Virus record (IMG/VR): IMGVR_UViG_3300022932_000001 | Span: 62,001-126,000 of that record | Origin: a virus | Length of the DNA stretch: 64,000 bases | Strand: one strand, 5' to 3' | Shown: positions 27,735 through 35,507 of the stretch, one piece after another | How the letters are laid out: each line of letters starts with the position of its first letter | Position numbering within the stretch: position 1 is the first letter of the stretch | Notes under the pieces: model-generated | Told to the model about the DNA's origin: nothing | The model's database searches: none | What the model saw: the letters and a program-made list of their open reading frames with translations, nothing else | Position numbers and translations under genes: made by a program

Positions 27735-29344
27735 TATGATACTGTTAAGGTTTTTGCTGCTACATTATAAACAAATGTATATATATCTGATCCTATATTA
27801 ATTCCAATACTTCCATTAGCTCCTGCTTGTACTGCATTATCAGGAAGATCTTCTGTTGTTAAATTACTTGTAGCTGCTGTGGATGGTATGTAACTTCCTG
27901 GAGAACCTTGCATTGTCATATTACCAACATCTGCTCCTTTAAGTGCATATAATCCACCAGCTAAACTTTGAGATGTAGATCTACCTTTTATTTTAATAAC
28001 AAACTCTGTTTCTAGAGGATATGTGTTAATTAATCTTGCTATATTAACTTCAAATCTATAATCTAATGGATCACTTGTGACTAAGTCTGAAGCTAATAAC
28101 CAGCAGTTTTCTGGTGCAGTTCCATCATTAGGATAAAAATTATTACCCATTTTATATACTGGATGCTGATAAGCTAATGTTGCTCCTGGTGTATCTATAT
28201 AACAACAAGCATCTAATCCTGGATTACCATAAATATCAATAACAGCTATACCTACAGCATCTGAAGGTAATGGAGGATTACATATACCATTTGTATTTGC
28301 ATTAGCTTGTCCTTGTGTATCAAATACAGAATCATCAGCAGCAGCCTGAGCTTGTGCATCAGCTAAAGATATTGAAGAATTATATGTTTTACTAAATGTT
28401 ACAATAGAACCTGTTTCTCCAAATCCAGCACAATTATTCTTCTGAAAATCAGATGTCTTAACATAAGTATATGTAAGATTAGCAGGACAAGATAAATTAT
28501 AATTCCAAGCAGTTCCTGATATAGGAGCATAAACTCTTACTATTGCAGTACCAGTTGTAGTTGATTTGTTAAAGTTTAACGTTCCAGCTCCTCCACTAAT
28601 AATTGTTTCTGATGGTAAACCTCTAGCAGCTAATGCTATATCTAATTCTGATTGTTGAGCACTATCTCCTCTATAACCTGTATTAATTACTTCTACTCCA
28701 TCATATATTACAATAAATTTATCAGGAACACTTATAGCATCAAATGATAAAGTTACTGTTCCAGTTCCATTTCCTAATGTAATAATATTTTCTGAAGGAA
28801 ATGCTTCTCCACCACTATAAGCTGTAGAACTTCCACATGGTATAATAGGTACTGTTGTTGAAAAATTAATAGGTGGACAAATCTTATTTCCTACTGGAGA
28901 TACTACTATAAGCTTAAGTTTATAGGATGTACTACCTGTTAATCCACTAAATGTTCCAGATATAAATGTACTAGCTGATTTATTTTGTGTTTGTAATATA
29001 ACATTTGATGAATTCAATAATTGAACTGTATAAGATGTTACTCCAGTAATAGTCCCTGAAAAAGAGTATACCATACTGTTTTCACCAGGAGTTATTGATA
29101 AAGTAGGACATGTCATTGCTATTACAGAATCCTTAGAACTAATAACTACACCATATGTACAATTATTTAATATTCTTACATCGTATAAAACATTGTTATT
29201 TAATCCAGTTATAACTGCATTAGTATCACTAGGAGATACAATAGAATGAGTAGCCCAAGTTGAACTTGATGCCTGCTTATACTGTACTTCCTGATTTATT
29301 GAATTAAGAATACTTGGTATCCAGTTAATAGTTATTGATGCCAT
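27734..29344 (-). CDS. Fibronectin-III / DUF5977 multidomain surface protein (536 aa)
   Basis: N-terminal fibronectin III-like repeats (residues 1-90 and about 80-165: EVQYKQASSSTWATHS; GLTGSTSYKLKLIVVSP). A central beta domain follows (190-280), then near residues 300-355 a block KNNCAGFGETGSIVTFSKTY ... ADAQAQAAAD ... GQANANTNG that matches the DUF5977 repeat found in Bacteroidota surface and phage proteins. The C-terminal 180 residues hold several Cys and a large beta domain (NCWLLASDLVTSDPLDYRFE). No signal peptide. Probably a virion fibre or decoration protein that binds host or mucus glycans; binding is inferred from the fold type. Start and stop overlap its neighbours. Confidence 0.75.
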   Translation of the reverse strand: MASITINWIPSILNSINQEVQYKQASSSTWATHSIVSPSDTNAVITGLNNNVLYDVRILNNCTYGVVISSKDSVIAMTCPTLSITPGENSMVYSFSGTITGVTSYTVQLLNSSNVILQTQNKSASTFISGTFSGLTGSTSYKLKLIVVSPVGNKICPPINFSTTVPIIPCGSSTAYSGGEAFPSENIITLGNGTGTVTLSFDAISVPDKFIVIYDGVEVINTGYRGDSAQQSELDIALAARGLPSETIISGGAGTLNFNKSTTTGTAIVRVYAPISGTAWNYNLSCPANLTYTYVKTSDFQKNNCAGFGETGSIVTFSKTYNSSISLADAQAQAAADDSVFDTQGQANANTNGICNPPLPSDAVGIAVIDIYGNPGLDACCYIDTPGATLAYQHPVYKMGNNFYPNDGTAPENCWLLASDLVTSDPLDYRFEVNIARLINTYPLETEFVIKIKGRSTSQSLAGGLYALKGADVGNMTMQGSPGSYIPSTAATSNLTTEDLPDNAVQAGANGSIGINIGSDIYTFVYNVAAKTLTVS

Positions 29345-29544
29345 TATGGAGCTAGTAATGCATTTAATTTAATTAATATACTATTTAAAGTTTCACCATC
29401 TACAACTCCTAAATTAGTAAGAGGAGATCCTTTATATACTATACATCTACTATAATTAATTTCTGCACAATATTCTGGATTATCACATGCTGGAATTAAA
29501 GGTTCGATTGGATCACAATCTCTACATTGTTGACAAGTAGCCAT
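29344..29544 (-). CDS. Small Cys-rich virion anchor-like protein (66 aa)
   Basis: MATCQQCRDCDPIEPLIPAC carries two CxxC-type pairs, followed by CIVYKGSPLTNLGVVDGETL and a short helix (NSILIKLNALL). The CIVYKG...GETL...L part resembles the N-terminus of the preceding 400-residue protein (CVIYQGPCLDCINVNTGDTV), so both may use the same docking module. A stand-alone anchor or adaptor for the adjacent surface protein is a reasonable guess. Function otherwise unknown. Confidence 0.6.
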   Translation of the reverse strand: MATCQQCRDCDPIEPLIPACDNPEYCAEINYSRCIVYKGSPLTNLGVVDGETLNSILIKLNALLAP

Positions 29545-29552
29545 ATATATTA

Positions 29553-30755
29553 TTAGTTAATTGTTGCCACTACATTAGTTGGTATACTACAAACACTCTG
29601 TGGAACAGATGCAGTTTTTGGTACTGTTTTGTTACAAGTTAGTGTTCCATTTGTTAAACAAGATGCTAATGTAAAAGTAAATGTTCCTGAATTACTTAAA
29701 GGAGTATCTGCTACATTAACTGTTATAGGAGCTGGATTATTAGCAGCTACAGGTATATCTATATTTAAATTATAACTACCACCTAAACCATCACTAATAT
29801 TCATAACTGATCCTGATGGATTACAGCTTGTAAATCCTGAAGGTATATTAGAATATCCTGAAAAGTATATTCTTAATGTTGCTCCATTATCTACTATAGT
29901 TACAATATAATCAACTAATATATCTTGACATGTAATACTGCAACAAGTTTGTACTGCTTGTACTGCTGCTCTCATATCACATATTGTCAACCATAGATTT
30001 GTTAATGAATCTGCAACTGTAGAAACAGTAGTTTTCCATCCAGCAATACTTGACATTGTTCCTGATCCACTTAATTTAGGACTAGTATTTAATGATGTAC
30101 ACTGGTTAGTAATACCTTGTGATAATGCTGTAGGTGTACCTGTTACAGTTCTTAATTGACAGAATTGATCTTCAAGTGCCTCTAACACAATATCCATATC
30201 AGTAGCTACTGCTGGAGTGACGACACAATTAGGAGTAACTTTTGGTAATACTACAACAGGTTCCTCATTTTCTAATGCTATTATTCTAGTCTCATGATTA
30301 GCTATAGTACTAGTATGTTGATTTACTAAACTTTGTAATGTACATACTTTAATACCAATAGCTTTTGCATAATCAGAAACTTTCATGGAAGTAACCAAAT
30401 CTCCATTCAAATCAGTTGTCTGAAAACAAGATGCTATAGTAACAATTACTTCTCCTGTATCTGGATCAGGACCTGGTGTTGGATCAATAGAACATAACTT
30501 ATCTATTATAAGTTGTAATATAATTTCTATTGTTCTTTCAGGATCTGATGTATTAACTAAACAGTCTAAATCTAGTACACTTAGATCATATTGATCTTTT
30601 ACTTCACATAATACTGTAGCCAATTCAAACATTACATCAGAAACAGTATCACCTGTATTAACGTTGATACAATCAAGACAAGGGCCTTGATAAATTACAC
30701 AATTAGATGATACAGGTGTACATCCTTGATTTTTGATTGAATTAACTGATTTCAT
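29553..30755 (-). CDS. Putative head/tail fibre protein with anchor domain (400 aa)
   Basis: Start taken at the ATG at 30755 (MKSVNSIKNQGCTPVSSNC); a longer TTG-initiated frame would overlap the upstream gene by 50 bp. Residues 8-50 form the Cys-containing anchor (CVIYQGPCLDCINVNTGDTV), followed by helical and coiled segments (residues 130-175: LQSLVNQHTSTIANHETRII, probably a trimeric stalk), a second mostly helical part with Cys (CDMRAAVQAVQTCCSITCQD), and a C-terminal beta sandwich (300-400). This anchor, stalk and knob order is typical of phage fibres. Head-fibre or tail-fibre location cannot be decided. Confidence 0.66.
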   Translation of the reverse strand: MKSVNSIKNQGCTPVSSNCVIYQGPCLDCINVNTGDTVSDVMFELATVLCEVKDQYDLSVLDLDCLVNTSDPERTIEIILQLIIDKLCSIDPTPGPDPDTGEVIVTIASCFQTTDLNGDLVTSMKVSDYAKAIGIKVCTLQSLVNQHTSTIANHETRIIALENEEPVVVLPKVTPNCVVTPAVATDMDIVLEALEDQFCQLRTVTGTPTALSQGITNQCTSLNTSPKLSGSGTMSSIAGWKTTVSTVADSLTNLWLTICDMRAAVQAVQTCCSITCQDILVDYIVTIVDNGATLRIYFSGYSNIPSGFTSCNPSGSVMNISDGLGGSYNLNIDIPVAANNPAPITVNVADTPLSNSGTFTFTLASCLTNGTLTCNKTVPKTASVPQSVCSIPTNVVATIN

Positions 30756-30756
30756 A

Positions 30757-30936
30757 TTATTCTGGTAAATCTTCTTGAGATGTAGTTTCTTCTCCAGGTA
30801 CTTCTCCAACTGTTTCTTTTTCAGAAGGAGGAATATTATTTAAGAAGTTTATAATAGGTAAGCCGTATTTAACAGGCATTTCCTGTATAAAAGAATCTAA
30901 TTGTTTTAAATGTTCTTCTGATAATGTAATACTCAT
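30757..30936 (-). CDS. Small acidic protein, unknown (59 aa)
   Basis: MSITLSEEHLKQLDSFIQEM then VKYGLPIINFLNNIPPSEKE and an acidic tail rich in Glu and Thr. The ATG is preceded by the AACCAATAAT leader seen before many genes here and by a TGTATATTATATTG element. Its stop is followed one base later by the start of the fibre gene. One amphipathic helix at the N-terminus and a disordered acidic C-terminus; possibly a fibre chaperone or linker, which is a guess from size and position. Confidence 0.6.
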   Translation of the reverse strand: MSITLSEEHLKQLDSFIQEMPVKYGLPIINFLNNIPPSEKETVGEVPGEETTSQEDLPE

Positions 30937-30950
30937 ATTATTGGTTTTAT

Positions 30951-30970
30951 GTTACAATATAATATACAAA
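30951..30970 (-). promoter_or_regulatory. Candidate late promoter element
   Basis: Leftward strand TTTGTATATTATATTG about 15 bp upstream of the 59-residue gene. It is similar to elements upstream of the genes at 25.7, 40.0, 46.3, 52.5 and 55.5 kb. Confidence 0.4.
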
Positions 30971-30996
30971 TAATTATCAATAATACCTTTAAAAGA

Positions 30997-31512
30997 TTAC
31001 GTTAAGTTTAACTCTACTAATTTTGTTATAATGCTTGTAGTAGTAGATAATCCCCCAAATTGAGCAGTAACTGCTAAAGTTTGATCTACTGTAGTATCAA
31101 CAGTCCAACTAGTATCTGTTATTAAAAAACTTGAAGATAATCCAGCAAATATTAATAATCCACTATTATTTAATACTTTAACAGTTACATATTGATTACT
31201 ATTTCCTTGATTAGCAATCTTAGCTTCTATAAGTAAAGGTCTATCAGTTAAATTAGCTGATATTAATCCAGTAGCTAACACTACGGATGCTGATCCAAAT
31301 TCTAATCTTAATGCTAAAGAAGGTATTGATAAAGCAGGAGTAGTTAATTGACAAGTTAATTCTAATTTTAATATTTTATTACTACCCATCTTTCCTCCTG
31401 GTATTACAGTAGTAAACAATGGACTTTTATTTATTGTATTAGATATTGTGTTTCCACCAGTTTCCATAACTGCATATCCTCTATTTCCTTCTAATTTTGT
31501 TGTATTTGGCAT
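30997..31512 (-). CDS. Beta-sandwich fibre-associated protein (171 aa)
   Basis: MPNTTKLEGNRGYAVMETGG followed by alternating beta strands (NKILKLELTCQLTTPALSIP; KIANQGNSNQYVTVKVLNNS) and a Thr-rich C-terminus. The look is that of a jelly-roll domain found at phage fibre tips or as a fibre partner. It lies directly after (8 bp) the 1,325-residue fibre, a usual place for a fibre-bound accessory or a separately encoded tip. No catalytic motif. Function inferred. Confidence 0.62.
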   Translation of the reverse strand: MPNTTKLEGNRGYAVMETGGNTISNTINKSPLFTTVIPGGKMGSNKILKLELTCQLTTPALSIPSLALRLEFGSASVVLATGLISANLTDRPLLIEAKIANQGNSNQYVTVKVLNNSGLLIFAGLSSSFLITDTSWTVDTTVDQTLAVTAQFGGLSTTTSIITKLVELNLT

Positions 31513-31519
31513 ATACTTT

Positions 31520-34500
31520 CTATGCTATAGTTAACGTTCCTCTATTTGCTACAATACTCCACTCATTAGTAGTTATTTTTTCAACTACAACAGTATCATA
31601 TCTTGATTGTGCCTGAAGGTATCCAGCAGTTCCTACTGTGGTATCACTTGCTCCATGGATAACTTGTAATGCATTCTGAGCTAATCTCCATAATCCAGCT
31701 CCTAAACCTCTTATTGCTACTTGATCACCTATATTAGCATTTACATCCAAAGGAAGTGTAATTGTAACAAGTGCAGCATTATTTGTAATGTATTTAGTAT
31801 TAACAGTTGCTTGTTGTGTAGTTGTTGTTACAGTAACAGGAGTATTAGGTAAATTAGCTTTTAAATCTAATTCTACTTTTCTAACTACATCAGTTGGATT
31901 AGTTGGAGCTAAAGCAACTGTTAATTTACCAGTAGCTCCATTTAACCTCACAGCCTCTGTGTTGACGCTATTTACTGTAGTACCCGAAGTAGCTGTTGGT
32001 GAGTAAAATAAAACAATATCTCCTGTTGTTCCTGACCCTGTTGCAGCACCGCCTCTTAAGTTAATAGGTCTTCCGTTATTATTTGTCCCTGATCCTGATC
32101 CACCGTATAAGTTTAGCGGTTGAAAAGACGCTATACCACTAGTATTTGATATACCTCCACCTACCAAATTACTAGTTAGTATATTGACTGATGTGTCCAT
32201 TACAAAGTATCTGCTTCCTGCTCCTCCCACAGAATTTAGGATATCACCTCCCATCCCTGTATCTCCAAATGAAGCATTCCAATTTGAACCAAAACCTATT
32301 ACTACGGGGCCTACATTGGGATTAAATAAAAGTCCGTTAATAACACCATTTCCACTTCCAATTCTTAATTGAAGAGTTTTAGCAGGGCCTGCATTTCCCC
32401 CATCATTACCAATCTGTCCACCACCAATGTTAGGGTTGTCTGTAAATAATATACGATTCCTAATATTAAGGTCTTGAGCCCTTCCTACTCCACTTATATT
32501 GAAGTTTGAACTTGCTTGCATGACAGTAGTGTTTTGGATATAGCTAGTAGAAGCATCTACTTTTGAAAGTAATCCAGCATTAGCTGCATCAACTGTTAAG
32601 TACTTAACTCCAGTACCATCAACTGTTAATGAGTTTTGTTTATTAGCTAATAACTCATATGGAGTTAGTGCTGATGATGTAAGAATACTACTATCTACTT
32701 GTGCAGAAGTTACTTTACCCCAAATAGGTGCTATACCAATACCCTGAGATAATAATACATTACCTGTTGCTACAGCAGCTCTTTTAGACAAAGCTGAAGT
32801 AGTGCTAGCATATAATAAATCTCCTATTGCATATACAGTTTGTCCAGTACCTCCATTAGCTGCCGCTATTGTAGTAGCGTTCCAAATACCAGTAGTTACA
32901 GTACCTAGAACAGTAGGTCTCGAAAGTTGATAAGATACTCCTGATTGTCTAGTCCAAAGATTATTACTTTGTGACCAAACATCTCCATTTGTCCATGTAG
33001 TTGGTGTTATTGATTCTAGATTAATAGCTGCTGATTCAAATACAGCTGAATTTTTTATAACCCCTGTGTAACCTCGAGTGGCTACTTGGCCTATAAAACC
33101 ACTACCTAACCCTGATCCATCAAAAGATGGGTTAACTGTAAATGTGTGAGACCCAGTATAACTTCTACCTCCTGTAGTTGGTACGACACTGATTACTACA
33201 CCTCCAGAAACTGTTACTGTTCCTATTGCCCCAAATCCAGCAGCGCCAGCTAAAGTCAGTAAAGGAACACCTGTATAAACTCCGTCAAGATAGCCTGTTC
33301 CTCCACTGTTTATATTCGCAGTTAACATTCCAGAACCACTATTGAAACTAGCCCCAAACCTATAACCCACTAACCTGTCGTTATTAGCTATCGGAACTAA
33401 ACTTGTCTTTATATAACCAGCCTTTGCTTCTCCTGCGTTAGGATAAACTGCTCCTGCTATTGTCTGAGTACTTAGAAACGTATTAGCAGAATTGGTTTTA
33501 GCATATTCTCCCTCTACACTCAAGATGGCATCAGATTGAGTACTGTCTTTTAACGGTAAATATCCGCTATTAATCAGCTTATCCGCAATTAACCGAGCAC
33601 CTGATACGTTAGGATGTACGCCATCACCAGCTAAGTGAATAGCATTGTCCCATTCAGGTGAAACATCTACAACTTTAGTATAATTTGCTACAATCCAGTT
33701 ATACAAGGCTGACTGATTAGCAGTCACTGTTTCTGGAATCGGTAATAAATGTATAACTGTAAAACCTGCTGTTTCTAGTAAGGTGACAGCTGATGTGTAG
33801 TTACCTTGCCATACTTCACTAGGAATACCAGTGGCTAGATCGTTTCGTCCATAATTGACTGTTACTACGCAAGGGGCATTATACATAATGATATAAGGTA
33901 CTGCTGCTAAGAATTCTGATGTTCTATCGCTACCACCTACATATGGACTTACAATACCAACTTTTTGCATAAACGAAGGGACTCTCTGTAATACAGGGAT
34001 AGTCATTTTACTATCTCCCATTACAATCGTGTCAGGTGTTCTGTTGCTCGCAGTAGTGACTTTTATCTGCGAGATCTCTATACTACCTCCATAGTTGTAT
34101 ACAACTATATTAGAAGTATTAATATATAAACCTGGTCTGTAAGATATAACGGATTTAGCTTGACTAAGGTTAGTGAACTTAGCAGTTAATTGATTCCCTC
34201 GTTGAGATAGCTTTATAATACAATAATCTCCAGGATCAGTAGTAAAATCACTTATAGTATTTGCTATAGAATTTAGTTCTCTCGATGTTTGTAAACTGTT
34301 AGCAAGAATGTTATAACCTACAGTTCCGTTATTAGCTCCGAATAACGATTTTTTGCCAATAGCAATACCGTATCCAGTAATATCTAAAACTCTAAACATT
34401 ACCTCAATATCGATGTTGTCATCGTTATTAACGAGCCCATTTAAAATGATGTACTTTGTAGCATCTTCTGATCCACCATTAAAAACTAGTCCTTTATTCG

Positions 34501-35497
34501 AAGATATAGTTGGAGTGAATCCTGTAGCTGTAAAGTCCGTTAGATCATTCCAACTAGACTTACTATAAAGAGTAGTTCCATATGGTTGTTTTGTAGTAAG
34601 ATTTTCTAAAATTGGAGTTAAATCCTGATCACCTGTATTTAGTCCTGAGAGATTTGGAGCAGCTATGTTTCCAGTAAAAGTTGCACCTGATAAACTGGCT
34701 AATCCTGATAAATCTTGATCACCAGTATTAACACCAGATAGATTAGGAGCTGATATATTACCTGTAAATACTTGTCCTGAAACATTTGCTTTATTATTTA
34801 ATAAACTATCTGAATCTTCTTTAGTATAATAATCTGAAAGATCAACATCAATATATTCATCTATATTATTAGCATGTATAATTTCATATTGTTGATCTTC
34901 ATCGGCATCAAATTGAATTATTACTCTTTTATCTCCAGCAGGTGCTGTTAATATTCTAGATTTTTCTACAAAATTACCTTCCTCATCAATATATGTCCAA
35001 ACTATATCTCCACTATCTTGATCTGGACTATTTGGATCTGCAACAAAATATAAATTTAAACCATTACTAATAAATAGGTTTTCTTTTATATCCATATGAA
35101 ACAATCCAATAGCTTTCCAGTTAATCATATCATTACTAGGAGGCTGATTGTTATTATCTACAAGAGATTGAAATAAATAGGTAGTATTATTTACTTGATA
35201 AGCATAAAAAGAAAATTTAGGAACTATACTTCCTGGAACATAATAATCTATTGTAGATAGTTTTTTTTCTACTAATTGATTATCTAATATGCCATCTCTC
35301 CACCAGTATTCTGTTAATTGACCATCTTTTAATATATAGATAGTTAGACCTCTATTTCTATAGGTTAACTTATCACTAGCTAATGCTTCAGCTATATTAT
35401 TCCAAGGTCTCCACACACCAGATTGAAAAACACCTGTTTTGTCATTCTGATCTTTTGGAGATTTATTAAAAATATTATCATTAAGTGTTATAGACAT
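31520..35497 (-). CDS. Tail fibre with SGNH/GDSL hydrolase domain (1,325 aa)
   Basis: N-terminus (1-130) shares with the neighbouring 870-residue fibre a W-x-x-DGI element (YWWRDGILDNQLVEKK). Two repeats of APNLSG-x-NTGDQDL follow at about 245-295. Near residue 490 begins an SGNH hydrolase domain: block I IVMGDSKM, block III VNYGRNDL (about 547) and block V DGVHPN (about 625), giving the Ser, Gly, Asn, Asp/His set of GDSL esterases. Then come AANGGTGQ and a module (SALSKRAAVATGNVLLSQG) duplicated in the neighbour, Gly-rich beta repeats, and a typical fibre C-terminus (GYLQAQSRYDTVVVEK). Likely receptor binding with removal of acyl groups from capsule or mucin glycans. Codon use in the middle is less AT-biased than in the neighbours. 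Confidence 0.85.
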   Translation of the reverse strand: MSITLNDNIFNKSPKDQNDKTGVFQSGVWRPWNNIAEALASDKLTYRNRGLTIYILKDGQLTEYWWRDGILDNQLVEKKLSTIDYYVPGSIVPKFSFYAYQVNNTTYLFQSLVDNNNQPPSNDMINWKAIGLFHMDIKENLFISNGLNLYFVADPNSPDQDSGDIVWTYIDEEGNFVEKSRILTAPAGDKRVIIQFDADEDQQYEIIHANNIDEYIDVDLSDYYTKEDSDSLLNNKANVSGQVFTGNISAPNLSGVNTGDQDLSGLASLSGATFTGNIAAPNLSGLNTGDQDLTPILENLTTKQPYGTTLYSKSSWNDLTDFTATGFTPTISSNKGLVFNGGSEDATKYIILNGLVNNDDNIDIEVMFRVLDITGYGIAIGKKSLFGANNGTVGYNILANSLQTSRELNSIANTISDFTTDPGDYCIIKLSQRGNQLTAKFTNLSQAKSVISYRPGLYINTSNIVVYNYGGSIEISQIKVTTASNRTPDTIVMGDSKMTIPVLQRVPSFMQKVGIVSPYVGGSDRTSEFLAAVPYIIMYNAPCVVTVNYGRNDLATGIPSEVWQGNYTSAVTLLETAGFTVIHLLPIPETVTANQSALYNWIVANYTKVVDVSPEWDNAIHLAGDGVHPNVSGARLIADKLINSGYLPLKDSTQSDAILSVEGEYAKTNSANTFLSTQTIAGAVYPNAGEAKAGYIKTSLVPIANNDRLVGYRFGASFNSGSGMLTANINSGGTGYLDGVYTGVPLLTLAGAAGFGAIGTVTVSGGVVISVVPTTGGRSYTGSHTFTVNPSFDGSGLGSGFIGQVATRGYTGVIKNSAVFESAAINLESITPTTWTNGDVWSQSNNLWTRQSGVSYQLSRPTVLGTVTTGIWNATTIAAANGGTGQTVYAIGDLLYASTTSALSKRAAVATGNVLLSQGIGIAPIWGKVTSAQVDSSILTSSALTPYELLANKQNSLTVDGTGVKYLTVDAANAGLLSKVDASTSYIQNTTVMQASSNFNISGVGRAQDLNIRNRILFTDNPNIGGGQIGNDGGNAGPAKTLQLRIGSGNGVINGLLFNPNVGPVVIGFGSNWNASFGDTGMGGDILNSVGGAGSRYFVMDTSVNILTSNLVGGGISNTSGIASFQPLNLYGGSGSGTNNNGRPINLRGGAATGSGTTGDIVLFYSPTATSGTTVNSVNTEAVRLNGATGKLTVALAPTNPTDVVRKVELDLKANLPNTPVTVTTTTQQATVNTKYITNNAALVTITLPLDVNANIGDQVAIRGLGAGLWRLAQNALQVIHGASDTTVGTAGYLQAQSRYDTVVVEKITTNEWSIVANRGTLTIA
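32690..32790. repeat. Diverged direct repeat, copy A (fibre module)
   Basis: About 95 bp encoding RAAVATGNVLLSQG...WGKVTSAQVD. It is clearly related at DNA level (including TTTACCCCAAATAGGTGCTA) to copy B at 35820-35915. Marks duplication or exchange between the two fibre genes. Confidence 0.8.
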
Positions 35498-35507
35498 TTT
35501 TTTATGA

